Part shown: one piece after another, positions 55,271 to 63,688 of the stretch
Numbering within the stretch: position 1 is the first letter of the stretch
How the letters are laid out: each line of letters starts with the position of its first letter
From: Actinoplanes sp. NBRC 103695
GTDB lineage: Bacteria > Actinomycetota > Actinomycetes > Mycobacteriales > Micromonosporaceae
Length of the DNA: 64,000 bases
Assembly: GCF_030269485.1 (NCBI RefSeq)
Contig: NZ_BSTL01000005.1
Coordinates: 169,010 to 233,009 of the forward strand
Direction: 5' to 3'
Program-made: the position numbers and the translations under genes
The notes under the pieces: generated by a model
What the model was told of the DNA's origin: nothing
Database searches by the model: none
The model's input: only the letters and a program-made list of their open reading frames with translations

Positions 55271-56629
55271 GTGCTGATCCTCATCGGTCTGCTCCTGGTC
55301 CTCGTGGTCACGGCATTGACCGGCTACTTCGTCGCTCAGGAGTTCGGGTATGTCGCGGTCGACCGTGGCCGGCTCCGGCATCTGGCCGACGAGGGTGACG
55401 AGGCCGCGGCTCGTGCTCTCAAGATCACCGAGCGTCTCTCGTTCGTGCTCTCCGGGGCACAGTTGGGCATCACCGTCACCGCGCTGGTCGTCGGATATGT
55501 CGCGGAGCCGTATCTCGGCGAGGGCCTGGCCGATCTCCTCGGCGTGGCCGGCGTGCCGGACGCGGTCAGTGTCCCGGTCGCCGTCTTCCTGGCGCTGCTG
55601 ATCGCGACCGTGGTGCAGATGGTCTTCGGTGAGCTCGCCCCCAAGAACCTGGCGATCGCACGCTCCGAGAGCCTGGCCAAGGCGCTGTCCCGGTCCACGC
55701 TGATGTATCTGGCGGTCTTCGGCCCGATCATCCGGCTCTTCGACAAGGCGGCCTCGAAGCTGCTGCGCCGGGTGGGCATCGAGCCCATCGACGAGCTGCC
55801 GGAAGGCGCCACCAACGAGGACCTCGAGCAGATCATCGCCGAGTCCCGGGCGCAGGGGCACCTCGACCCGGAGCTCTCCGCGCTGCTGGACCGCGGCCTC
55901 GATTTCCGCGGCCGGACAGCCGCCGAGGTGATGGTGCCGCGTGTCGACGTCAAGACCGTCCGCGCGGACGACCCGCTCACGCGCGTGGTCGGTCTGCTGG
56001 ACACCGGCCGGTCGCGGTTCCCGGTGCGTTCCGACGCCGGCGTGGACGAGATCGTCGGCGTCGTCGGCATCACCGACGTGCTGGCCGTGCCGCCGGAGCG
56101 ACGCGACTCGACCACCGTGGCCGAGGTGGCGATCGCACCCTTGATGGTGCCGTCGTCGCTCCGGCTGCCCGCGGTGCTCGACCGCATGCGCGGCGGGCAC
56201 CGCCAGCTGGCCTGCGTCGTGGACGAGTACGGCGGCTTCGCCGGCATCGTCACCCTCGAGGACATCGCCGAGGAACTGGTCGGGCCAATCCGGGACGAGG
56301 ACGACCTGCCCGAACCGGCGCCGGTGCGACAGGACGACGGGACCTGGGTCGTCCCGGGGCGCTGGCGGATCGACGAGGTGGCCGACGCGACCGGTGTCGA
56401 ACTGCCCGAGGACAACGGGTACGACACCGTCTCCGGGCTCGTCCTGGCGAGGCTCGGCCGGGTGCCGCTGGTCGGCGACGAGGTGCAGGTCGAGGCGCAG
56501 CCGACCCTGGACGCCGCCCCGCCGCTGGTGCTCCGGGTGCTGTCGGTGGACCGGCACGTGCCGGGCACCGTACGGATCTCCGAGGCCGCGCCCGTCACCG
56601 GCGCCACGCACGCGGAGGTGACCTCGTGA
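55271..56629 (+). CDS. CNNM/CorC-type (hemolysin-family) membrane protein with CBS pair
   Basis: The 452-residue protein has a DUF21 membrane domain (about 1-180, AFLALLIATVVQMVFGELAPK). Two CBS domains follow at about 205-330 (VMVPRVDVKTV, RSRFPVRSDAG), and a C-terminal CorC/HlyC domain (about 350-430, DEVADATGVELPEDNGYDTV). Members are linked to Mg2+/Co2+ homeostasis. GTG 55271 starts within a hydrophobic segment, which is typical for this family; an upstream start is not excluded. The stop overlaps the next CNNM gene by four bases. Confidence 0.88.
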   Translation: MLILIGLLLVLVVTALTGYFVAQEFGYVAVDRGRLRHLADEGDEAAARALKITERLSFVLSGAQLGITVTALVVGYVAEPYLGEGLADLLGVAGVPDAVSVPVAVFLALLIATVVQMVFGELAPKNLAIARSESLAKALSRSTLMYLAVFGPIIRLFDKAASKLLRRVGIEPIDELPEGATNEDLEQIIAESRAQGHLDPELSALLDRGLDFRGRTAAEVMVPRVDVKTVRADDPLTRVVGLLDTGRSRFPVRSDAGVDEIVGVVGITDVLAVPPERRDSTTVAEVAIAPLMVPSSLRLPAVLDRMRGGHRQLACVVDEYGGFAGIVTLEDIAEELVGPIRDEDDLPEPAPVRQDDGTWVVPGRWRIDEVADATGVELPEDNGYDTVSGLVLARLGRVPLVGDEVQVEAQPTLDAAPPLVLRVLSVDRHVPGTVRISEAAPVTGATHAEVTS

Positions 56630-57681
56630 GCACCACCTGGGCGATCGTGAACTCGCTGCTCCTGCTGGTGGCGAACGCGTTCTTCGTCGCCGCCGAGTTC
56701 GCGCTGGTGGCCAGCAAGCGTTACCGGCTGGAGCACGCCGCGGCGGAGGGCAGCCGTGCCGCACGAGCGGCCCTGGACGGCACCCGCGAGCTCTCGGTGA
56801 TGCTCGCCGGCGCTCAGCTGGGCATCACACTCTGCTCGCTGGGGCTGGGCGCGCTCGCCGAACCGGCGCTCGAGCACCTGATCAGCCCGCTGCTGCACGC
56901 GGTGGGGCTGCCGGACGCGCCGAGCCACGTGATCGCCCTGCTGATCGCGCTGCTCATCGTCACCTTCCTGCACCTGGTGATCGGCGAGATGATGCCGAAG
57001 TCGTGGGCGATCACTCACCCGGAGCGGTCGGCCACCATGTTGGCGCTGCCGTTCCGCGCTTTCACGCGGGTGGTCCGGCCCGGCCTCAACGTCCTGAACG
57101 GCCTGGCCAACGCGTCGCTCAGACTGGTCGGCGTGCAGCCGCAGGACCAGCTGGCGCAGGCGCACGGCCCGCAGGAGATGAACATCCTGCTGGAGCGCTC
57201 CGAGGCCGAGGGTCTGATCGAGGCGGAGCAGACCGCTCTGCTGACCAGCATGCTGCGCCTGCAGGAGAAGACCGTCGCCGACGTGCTCATCCCGGACGAC
57301 CAGCTGGTCACGGTCACGCCACTGTCCCGCGCGATCGAGGTCGAGTCGGCGTCGCGCCACAGCGGGCGCTCCCGCCTCGCCGTGGTCGGCGAAGACGGCC
57401 TCGTCGCCGGTGTGGTGCATGTCCGCGAGGCGATCCGGGCGACCACGGCGGGCCGGGACGTGACCGCCGCGGACCTGATGGATTCGCCGTTCACCCTGAC
57501 CGCCGGCGTCACCGTGACGGACGCGGTGACCGCGATGCGAGCCGGTCGTGCACAGCTGGCGATGATCACCAGCCGCGGCCGCCGGGTCGGTTTCGTGGCG
57601 ATGGAGGATCTGCTGGAGCAGGTCATCGGCGAGTTCGACGACGAGACCGACCCTGTCCCGGCGGGCCGCCGCATGCGCTGA
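56626..57681 (+). CDS. Second CNNM/CorC-type membrane protein with CBS pair
   Basis: The 351-residue paralogue of the upstream gene has the DUF21 membrane domain (AIVNSLLLLVANAFFVAAEF, then VIGEMMPKSWAI) and a CBS pair (about 200-330, TVADVLIPDDQLVTV, SGRSRLAVVGEDG). It lacks the CorC/HlyC domain at the C-terminus. The GTG start is inside the stop of the first paralogue. The operon is therefore a two-gene set, probably forming a heterodimer, an inference from coupling. Confidence 0.88.
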   Translation: MSTTWAIVNSLLLLVANAFFVAAEFALVASKRYRLEHAAAEGSRAARAALDGTRELSVMLAGAQLGITLCSLGLGALAEPALEHLISPLLHAVGLPDAPSHVIALLIALLIVTFLHLVIGEMMPKSWAITHPERSATMLALPFRAFTRVVRPGLNVLNGLANASLRLVGVQPQDQLAQAHGPQEMNILLERSEAEGLIEAEQTALLTSMLRLQEKTVADVLIPDDQLVTVTPLSRAIEVESASRHSGRSRLAVVGEDGLVAGVVHVREAIRATTAGRDVTAADLMDSPFTLTAGVTVTDAVTAMRAGRAQLAMITSRGRRVGFVAMEDLLEQVIGEFDDETDPVPAGRRMR

Positions 57682-57699
57682 CCGGCAACCCGTAACCAT

Positions 57700-57752
57700 C
57701 CGGCCTGGCCGGCGCACTCCACCCCCGTGTGGTGTGCGCATGGTCAGGCCGG
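57700..57752. terminator. Bidirectional hairpin between convergent genes
   Basis: CCGGCCTG (57700-57707) pairs with CAGGCCGG (57745-57752), with an inner GCGCAC/GTGCGC stem. The 3' arm includes the stop of the reverse-strand fusion gene, so it ends both transcripts. Confidence 0.75.
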
Positions 57753-59003
57753 CTGCGTCGTGCGGCCTGCCTCGGCGAGCCGCTCGCGTAGTCGCGTCGC
57801 GGCCGCCGGCCACTCGTCGGCGGTCATGGCGAAGAAGACCGTGTCCCGCCAGGTGCCGTCCGGCCGCAACCGGTGCCGCCGGATCACCCCGTCGCGGCTC
57901 GCCCCGAGCCTCGCGATCGCCCGCTGGGACCGCTCGTTGCGCACATCGGTGTACCAGAACACCCGCTCGGCGCCGAGCACCTCGAACGCCCGCTCCAGCA
58001 GCAGGAGCTTGGACTCCGTATTCACACCCGTGCGCCACGAACGGCGGCCCAGGATCGAGTGGCCGATCGCCACCACCCGGCCGGCCTCGTCGACGTCGTG
58101 GTAGCTGGTGGTGCCGAGCACCTCGCCGGTCTCCGGATGAAGCTGCGCCCACGGGACACGCCCGCCGAGCCACTGCTCGCGCAGCGCATCGGTCACGATC
58201 GCCTCGACCTGATCGCGGGACGTGGGTCGCGGCGAGGAGAGGAACTGCCAGGTCTCGTCGTCGTCGAGAGCCGCGGACAAGCCGTCGACATGCCCCGGGG
58301 CGAGCTGCTCGAGCCGGACGTGCCGACCGGTCATCGTGGCCGCCGTCCGCCAGGGCGACGAGGTGCCGCCGAGATAGGCCGGCGGCGCCGCTGCCACGCC
58401 GGCATCGGTCTCGGGCGGGCCGGCGACCCGGCGAAGGGGCAGCACGCCGGCCCAGTGGGGCAGGTCGAGGTCGGCCTCCTCATCCACCACGCCACCCGTG
58501 CGGACGCGCGCGGACACCTCGTCGAGGCCGAGTGCGAGCACCTGGGTCTCGGCCATCTCCTTGCGGGTCGGCGGCCGGCTGTCCGCGGCGCGACCAGGAC
58601 CGATCTTGTCGACCAGAGCGGTCATCGCCGCCGCTTTCTCGGCCGGATCGGTCACCGGGCGGGCGAGGCCGTGCGCCACGACGGACCGGTAGTTGGCGCT
58701 GTGGTGCATGTGCGAGCGCGCGTACACAATGCCGTCGAGCAGAGTGACCGACACGCAGACCGGAACCCCGCCGGAGCGGGCCGTGAGGCCCAGCCTGCCG
58801 CCCGTCGACCCGTGCAGGAACAGCGTCTCGCCGACGCGGACGTGCAGCGTGGGGAGCACGCGAGGCTCACCGTCCACGACGAAGGCGACGGAACAGTCAT
58901 ACGCCTCGTCCAGAATCGCGTGGGCGACGTCGTGGTCGTAGTGCATGCGGTCGCGGTAGCGGCTTGCCGTGCTCCGCGGTGTGGGTGAGTAGCTGTCGGT
59001 CAC
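57744..59003 (-). CDS. Flavin-binding (PPOX-like) and GNAT acetyltransferase fusion
   Basis: The 419-residue protein joins two domains. Residues about 20-175 form a split-barrel pyridoxamine-oxidase-like/PaiB-type FMN-binding domain (DEAYDCSVAFVVDGEPRVLP, RSHMHHSANYRSVVAHG). Residues about 235-400 form a RimJ/RimL-type GNAT (VRLEQLAPGHVDGLSAALDD, SWRTGVNTESKLLLLERAFE, RVFWYTDVRNERSQRAIARL). A linker of about 60 residues joins them. GTG 59003 is selected because GGGAGG lies four bases upstream. It faces a MocR regulator across 51 bases, which suggests the regulator controls it and senses a related amine or PLP. Confidence 0.85.
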   Translation of the reverse strand: MTDSYSPTPRSTASRYRDRMHYDHDVAHAILDEAYDCSVAFVVDGEPRVLPTLHVRVGETLFLHGSTGGRLGLTARSGGVPVCVSVTLLDGIVYARSHMHHSANYRSVVAHGLARPVTDPAEKAAAMTALVDKIGPGRAADSRPPTRKEMAETQVLALGLDEVSARVRTGGVVDEEADLDLPHWAGVLPLRRVAGPPETDAGVAAAPPAYLGGTSSPWRTAATMTGRHVRLEQLAPGHVDGLSAALDDDETWQFLSSPRPTSRDQVEAIVTDALREQWLGGRVPWAQLHPETGEVLGTTSYHDVDEAGRVVAIGHSILGRRSWRTGVNTESKLLLLERAFEVLGAERVFWYTDVRNERSQRAIARLGASRDGVIRRHRLRPDGTWRDTVFFAMTADEWPAAATRLRERLAEAGRTTQPA

Positions 59004-59032
59004 GTCGCCTCCCGAAACTTGCCAACAACTTC

Positions 59033-59069
59033 GTTCTAGTACAAAATATTGTCTGTGGCAGAACAATAT
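59033..59069. promoter_or_regulatory. Operator-like inverted repeats over the MocR start
   Basis: ATATTGT (59046-59052) and ACAATAT (59063-59069) form a perfect 7-bp inverted repeat with a 10-bp spacer. A second pair, GTTCT (59033-59037) and AGAAC (59060-59064), overlaps it. The repeats sit in an AT-rich patch that covers the -10 region (TAGTAC/TACAAA) and the start codon. Autoregulation by the MocR protein and control of the divergent fusion gene are likely. Confidence 0.6.
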
Positions 59070-60401
59070 CAGGTGAGCGGCGCGAGTGCCTCAGCCATTT
59101 CCGTGAGCATCGAGACCGGCATCCGCGAGGGCCGGATCGAGGCGGGCGCCGCCCTGCCCCCGGTCCGCACGCTCGCCGAGGAGCTGAGGGTCAGCCCGGC
59201 CACCGTGGCCAAGGCCTACGGCGAGCTGCGTCGTCGCGGGGTGATCGAGGCCCATGGTCGGCGCGGCACGCGGGTGCGATCCCGTCCGCCGGTGGCTCCG
59301 AGCCGTGCCGCTCTGCGCGTCGAGGTGGCTCCCGGGGTCTGGGATGTCTCCGCCGGCGAGCCCAGCGTGCATCACCTGCCGCCGCTCGGCCCCCGCCTGA
59401 GCGAGGTCGCGGCAGGCCTGGGCGGCCCGATCGGCTACACCCACGGCGGCGTGCTGCCCGACCTGGCCGACGCGGCGCGCGAGCGGCTGGCCGCGGGCGG
59501 CGTCCCGATGGCCGACGCCGACATCACCGTGACCGGCGGCACCCTCGACGCCATCGAGCGGCTGCTCACCGTCTACCTCCGTCCGGGTGACGCGGTCGCC
59601 GTGGAGGACCCGGGCTGGGCCAACCTGCTCGACCTGGTCGCGGTGCTCGGCCTGGAGGCCGTCCCGGTGGCGATGGATCAGAGCGGCCCGGTGCCGTCGT
59701 CCTTGGAGCGCGCGCTGTCGCTGGGCGCCCGAGCCGTGGTGATCACGTCCCGCGCGCAGAACCCGACGGGCGCGTCCGTGTCGCCCGCACGCCGGCTCGA
59801 GCTGCGGCCGGTCCTCGCCGCCCACCCGGGAGTGCTGCTCATCGAGGACGACCATGCCGCCGAGCTCGCCACCACCGCGCTGCAGTGTCTCGGCCCGGTG
59901 ACCGGTTCCTGGGCGTTCGTGCGGTCGGCGTCGAAGCCGTTCGGTCCCGACCTGCGGATCGCGGTGGTGGCCGGCGACGAGACCTCGATCGCGCGGGTGG
60001 CCGGCCGGATGCGGATCGGCAGCGGCTGGGTGTCCACCATGCTGCAACGACTGCTGCTGCGGGTGTGGCAGGACCCTTCGGTCGCCACGTGGGTCGAGAC
60101 GGCCGCGGGCGTCTATGAGAACAGGCGCGAGACCTTGCTGCGCGCCCTGCGGGAGCGCGCGGTCCAGGCGGTCGGTTCCGCGGGCCTCAACGTCTGGGTA
60201 CGAGTGCCGGACGAGACCCGCGCCGTGTCGGTGCTCCGCGAGGCGGGCTACGCGGTGGCGCCCGGCTCGCTCTTCCGCATCGATTCGCCGCCGGGCATCC
60301 GCATCACGGTCAGCGATCTCGATCCCGAGCGGGTCGATCCCCTGGCCGACGCGGTCGCGGTCGCCGTGCACCCGAGCTCCGTCGCGGCGCCGTCACGATG
60401 A
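59055..60401 (+). CDS. MocR/PdxR-type PLP-dependent transcription factor
   Basis: The 448-residue regulator has an N-terminal GntR winged helix (about 10-75, LPPVRTLAEELRVSPATVAK, YGELRRRGVIEAHG). A fold-type I aminotransferase-like domain (about 95-440) follows. The PLP-binding Lys is K294 in SASKPFGPDL. SRAQNPTGASVS is the NPTG-type motif. GTG 59055 is used; TTG 59049 is a possible two-codon-longer start. The transcript start is close to the start codon, so the mRNA may be leaderless. The ligand is unknown. Confidence 0.9.
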   Translation: MAEQYQVSGASASAISVSIETGIREGRIEAGAALPPVRTLAEELRVSPATVAKAYGELRRRGVIEAHGRRGTRVRSRPPVAPSRAALRVEVAPGVWDVSAGEPSVHHLPPLGPRLSEVAAGLGGPIGYTHGGVLPDLADAARERLAAGGVPMADADITVTGGTLDAIERLLTVYLRPGDAVAVEDPGWANLLDLVAVLGLEAVPVAMDQSGPVPSSLERALSLGARAVVITSRAQNPTGASVSPARRLELRPVLAAHPGVLLIEDDHAAELATTALQCLGPVTGSWAFVRSASKPFGPDLRIAVVAGDETSIARVAGRMRIGSGWVSTMLQRLLLRVWQDPSVATWVETAAGVYENRRETLLRALRERAVQAVGSAGLNVWVRVPDETRAVSVLREAGYAVAPGSLFRIDSPPGIRITVSDLDPERVDPLADAVAVAVHPSSVAAPSR

Positions 60402-60462
60402 TCGAGATCGTCCGGGCGCCGACCCATTCGGGTGCGGGGTGATCGGTCGCCGGCGTATGGGG

Positions 60463-60468
60463 TAGAAC
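60463..60468 (+). promoter_or_regulatory. -10 box for leaderless udgX
   Basis: TAGAAC ends six bases before ATG 60475. A weak -35 TGATCG lies at 60440-60445 with a 17-bp spacer. No Shine-Dalgarno is present. Confidence 0.5.
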
Positions 60469-60474
60469 ACCGGG

Positions 60475-61140
60475 ATGGCTAGGAACGAGACGCCGCCCGG
60501 GGCCGGGAAGTGGGTTCCGCCGCATCCGGGCGGCTTGGACGAGCTCAAGCAGGCAGCCGCGCAGTGCGAGGGCTGCGAGCTGCATGAGGACGCCACCCAG
60601 ACCGTCTTCGGCCGGGGCGCTCCGGACGCCCGGGTCGTCTTCGTCGGTGAGCAGCCCGGCGACGTCGAGGACCAGCAGGGCCTTCCGTTCGTGGGACCTG
60701 CCGGGCGTGTCCTCCGCGACGCGGTGGAGGAGGCCGGCATCGAGGTGCCCTGGGTCTACATCACCAACGCGGTCAAGCACTTCCGGTTCGAGATGCGCGG
60801 AAAGCGGCGCATCCACCAGACTCCGGGCCCGGCGCACATCACCGCCTGCCGGCCGTGGCTGGTCGCCGAGTTCGGGCTGCTCAAGCCCGAGATCGTGGTG
60901 GTGCTCGGCGCCACGGCGGCCAAGTCCCTGCTCGGTCCGTCCTTCCGGGTCACCCGGTCCCGAGGGGAGCTCATGCCCTGGCCCGCCTCGGCCCAGCATC
61001 CGGAGGACTTCCCGGTCGCCGAGTGCCAGGCCGTCGCCACCATCCACCCGTCGGCCGTGCTGCGCGCCGACGACCGGGACGCCGCCTATCGCGGGCTGGT
61101 CGACGACCTCAAGGTCGCCCGTTCCGCCCTTCGGGGTTAG
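60475..61140 (+). CDS. udgX: UdgX-type uracil-DNA glycosylase/crosslinking protein
   Basis: The 221-residue protein is UdgX, a family-4-like uracil-DNA binding enzyme that becomes covalently linked to the abasic site. Motif A is VGEQPGDVEDQQGLPFVGPA. The UdgX-specific R-loop is KRRIHQTP, and its His (H114 here) is the residue that links to DNA in the mycobacterial protein. The 4Fe-4S cysteines include CEGCELH (CxxC) and Cys in ITACRPWL and AECQAV. IHPSAVLRA is motif B. Its last 32 bases overlap the convergent TetR gene. Confidence 0.93.
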   Translation: MARNETPPGAGKWVPPHPGGLDELKQAAAQCEGCELHEDATQTVFGRGAPDARVVFVGEQPGDVEDQQGLPFVGPAGRVLRDAVEEAGIEVPWVYITNAVKHFRFEMRGKRRIHQTPGPAHITACRPWLVAEFGLLKPEIVVVLGATAAKSLLGPSFRVTRSRGELMPWPASAQHPEDFPVAECQAVATIHPSAVLRADDRDAAYRGLVDDLKVARSALRG

Positions 61141-61885
61141 GGCGCTTCAGCAGGTTCTCCAAGCCGTCGATGATGCGGTCGAGGCCGAAGCGGAACGATC
61201 GCTCCGGGTCGCTGATCGCGTTGTACTCCTGCCCGGCCGCCGTGCCGACCCGGCCGGACAGCGGGTATCGATCGGCGGGCATCACCTGCTCCAGCACCGG
61301 TGCGTTGATCTCCCACCACTGCACATCCGAGATGCCGGTGCTCTCCGCGGCCCGGCGCGCGTCGACCGAGGCGCGCGCCGACTGCTCGGCGAAGCCGGTG
61401 ATCAGCGTGACCACCTGATCCATCTCGAGGTCGGTGAGTCCCGCGCCCTCGATCGCGGAGAGGTGCCACTCGTATCGGTCGGAGACGTTCGGTCCGATCC
61501 AGGGCCGGCTCTTGTCGGCCTGCAACAGCCACGGGTGCCGGTGGATCTCGTCCCACTGATTGCGGGCCAGCGTGGTGAGCCGCTCGCGCAGGCTCCCGAC
61601 CAGTTCCGGCAGCTCTCGCTCGCCTGCCACCTCGTCGACCATCAGCCCGATCAGCTCCGACCGCCCGGGGACGTAGGTGTAGAGCGACATCAGCTTCAGC
61701 CCGAGCCGGTCGGCCACCTTGCGCATCGAGAACGCCAGCAGCCCCTCCTCGTCCGCGACGGCGATGCCGGCCTGGATCACCTCGTCGACGCTGACCCGCT
61801 GCTTCGGCCCCCGAGAGCCCTGCGGCGTGCCGAGGGTTCGCCGCCACAGCAGCGTGAGCGTGCGATCGACGTCCTCGTTTTCCAT
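61109..61885 (-). CDS. TetR-family repressor (TetR_C_1 type)
   Basis: The 258-residue regulator has an N-terminal helix-turn-helix (VSVDEVIQAGIAVADEEGLL, FSMRKVADRLGLKLMSLYTY) and the long C-terminal ligand domain of the TetR_C_1 group (about 100-240), which is common beside drug exporters. It diverges from the DrrAB-like transporter and probably represses it and itself. TAATCT, on the reverse strand, ends six bases before the ATG at 61885, so its mRNA may be leaderless. The ligand is unknown. Confidence 0.9.
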   Translation of the reverse strand: MENEDVDRTLTLLWRRTLGTPQGSRGPKQRVSVDEVIQAGIAVADEEGLLAFSMRKVADRLGLKLMSLYTYVPGRSELIGLMVDEVAGERELPELVGSLRERLTTLARNQWDEIHRHPWLLQADKSRPWIGPNVSDRYEWHLSAIEGAGLTDLEMDQVVTLITGFAEQSARASVDARRAAESTGISDVQWWEINAPVLEQVMPADRYPLSGRVGTAAGQEYNAISDPERSFRFGLDRIIDGLENLLKRPNPEGRNGRP

Positions 61886-61891
61886 GTGCGG

Positions 61892-61947
61892 AGATTACCC
61901 CGTGAGGTGTACGGTGTACCGCGCGCCTTATTCCGTGAGGCGTACGG
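61892..61947. promoter_or_regulatory. Divergent promoter/operator of the TetR-ABC pair
   Basis: The 76-base spacer holds two direct repeats CCGTGAGG(T/C)GTACGG, at 61900-61914 and 61933-61947, 33 bp apart (about three helical turns). The first overlaps the TetR promoter (-10 TAATCT at 61892-61897, reverse strand). These are the best operator candidates for the TetR repressor. Confidence 0.6.
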
Positions 61948-61961
61948 AGTTAGGAGTTCTG

Positions 61962-62912
61962 GTGATCACCGACCACACCCTGACCGCGACCGGACTACGC
62001 AAGCGCTACGGCAACGTGCAGGCACTCGACGGCTTCGACCTGACTGTCGCGGCCGGCACCATCCACGGATTGCTGGGGCCGAACGGCGCCGGCAAGAGCA
62101 CGGCGGTCAAGGCCCTGGCCACCCTGATCGACTACGACGAGGGCGAGGCGAGCGTGGCCGGCTTCGACGTGCGCCGGCAGGCCGGCCAGGTGCGCCGCCG
62201 GATCGGACTCGTCGGACAGCACGCGGCCGTCGACGAGATCCTCGGGGGCCGGCAGAACCTGGTGATGTTCGGCCGGCTGTACGGCCTGAGCACCGCCGCC
62301 GCCCGCACGCGTGCGGACGAGCTGCTGGACGCCTTCGAGCTGACCGAGGCGGCGGAGCGGGCCGTCTCCACGTACTCGGGCGGGATGCGCCGCAGGCTGG
62401 ACATCGCCGCCGGCTTGATCCTCACCCCGGCCGTGCTCTTCCTCGACGAACCGACCACCGGCCTGGACCCGCGTGCACGCAACGAGGTCTGGGCGACCGT
62501 GCGCGAGATCGCCGCGCGCGGCACGACGGTCCTGCTGACCACGCAGTACCTCGACGAGGCCGACCAGCTGGCGTCGCGGATCTCGGTGCTCAACCACGGG
62601 CGGGTGGTGGCGACCGGCAGCCCCGCGGCCCTGAAACGGCAGGTCGGTGGCGATCGGGTCACCGTGACCCTGCCCCTGCGCCAGCCGCTGGAGGATCTGG
62701 CCCGGCGACTGTCCGAGGCGGTCGGCGTGCCCGCGGCGGTCGACGCCGAGGCGCATGCGGTGACCTTCGAGGTGGGTGCCGGGGTGACCGCGCTTGCCGA
62801 GATCGTCCGCGCGCTCGACGCGCTCGGCATCACCCCCGAGGACCTCGTCCTACGGCGGCCGACCCTCGACGAGGTGTTTCTCACCCTGACCGAGAAGGAG
62901 GTGGCGCGGTGA
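61962..62912 (+). CDS. DrrA-like ABC transporter ATP-binding protein
   Basis: The 316-residue ATPase belongs to the DrrA group of drug exporters. It has Walker A GPNGAGKST, Q-loop IGLVGQHAAVDEIL, signature STYSGGMRRRLDIAAGL, Walker B AVLFLDEPTTGLDP and an H-loop-like LLTTQYLDEAD in which Gln replaces His, as in DrrA relatives. A C-terminal domain of about 90 residues typical of DrrA follows. GTG 61962 is preceded by TAGGAG. The permease start overlaps its stop. Confidence 0.92.
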   Translation: MITDHTLTATGLRKRYGNVQALDGFDLTVAAGTIHGLLGPNGAGKSTAVKALATLIDYDEGEASVAGFDVRRQAGQVRRRIGLVGQHAAVDEILGGRQNLVMFGRLYGLSTAAARTRADELLDAFELTEAAERAVSTYSGGMRRRLDIAAGLILTPAVLFLDEPTTGLDPRARNEVWATVREIAARGTTVLLTTQYLDEADQLASRISVLNHGRVVATGSPAALKRQVGGDRVTVTLPLRQPLEDLARRLSEAVGVPAAVDAEAHAVTFEVGAGVTALAEIVRALDALGITPEDLVLRRPTLDEVFLTLTEKEVAR

Positions 62913-63688
62913 GCACGTTGCGCGCCGGCTGGGTGATCACCCAGCGAGATCTGGCCCATTGGGTACGCCAGCCATGGACGCCGATCTTCGGTCTGCTGTT
63001 CACGATCATGCTGCTGCTGATCTTCGGGTTCCTGTTCGGCGGGGCGATCACCGTCCCGGGCGGCGGCGACTACATCGAGTTTCTGCTGCCTGGCATGCTG
63101 GCGCTGAGCATGATGTTCGGCGTCGAGACCACGGCCACCGCGATGGCCGCCGACGCGCGCCGCGGCATCACCGACCGGTTCCGATCGCTCCCGATCGGCA
63201 GCGCCTCGGTGTCGCTCGGGCGGGTCGGCGCCGACATGGTCAACTCGGCGGCCGAGCTGCTCGTCCTGATCCTCGGCGGCCTGCTGATCGGGTGGCGGAT
63301 CACCAGCGATCCGGCGTCCGCGGTCCTCGCCGTGCTGCTTCTCCTGCTCCTGCGATTCGCGGTGCTGTGGATCGGGATCTTCGTCGGGCTGTCCTTCCGC
63401 GGTGAGAGCGCGACCATGGCCGTGCAGGTGCTGGTCTGGCCGATCGGCTTCCTGTCCACCGCGATCGTGTCGGCCGAGACGATGCCGGCGTGGCTGGGCG
63501 CCGTCGCCTCGTGGAACCCGTTGTCCGCGACCGCGTCGGCGACCCGGCAGCTCTTCGGCAACCCGACCGGCATCACGGACGGGCCGCTGGTCGACGGCGC
63601 GGTGTGGCTGGCGCTGGGCTGGCCGCTGGTTCTCATCGCGGTGTTCCTGCCGCTGTCCGCGCGGGCCTACCGAAAGCTGCGCGCCTGA
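62909..63688 (+). CDS. DrrB-like ABC-2 transporter permease
   Basis: The 259-residue permease has six membrane helices of the ABC-2 type (PIFGLLFTIMLLLIFGFLFG, LLPGMLALSMMFGVET, AELLVLILGGLLIGW, LLLLLLRFAVLWIGIFVGLS and two more). The NPLSATASATRQLFGNPTG loop is the usual family signature. It works with the preceding ATPase; the pair probably exports a hydrophobic compound. The start overlaps the ATPase stop by four bases. Confidence 0.92.
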   Translation: MSTLRAGWVITQRDLAHWVRQPWTPIFGLLFTIMLLLIFGFLFGGAITVPGGGDYIEFLLPGMLALSMMFGVETTATAMAADARRGITDRFRSLPIGSASVSLGRVGADMVNSAAELLVLILGGLLIGWRITSDPASAVLAVLLLLLLRFAVLWIGIFVGLSFRGESATMAVQVLVWPIGFLSTAIVSAETMPAWLGAVASWNPLSATASATRQLFGNPTGITDGPLVDGAVWLALGWPLVLIAVFLPLSARAYRKLRA

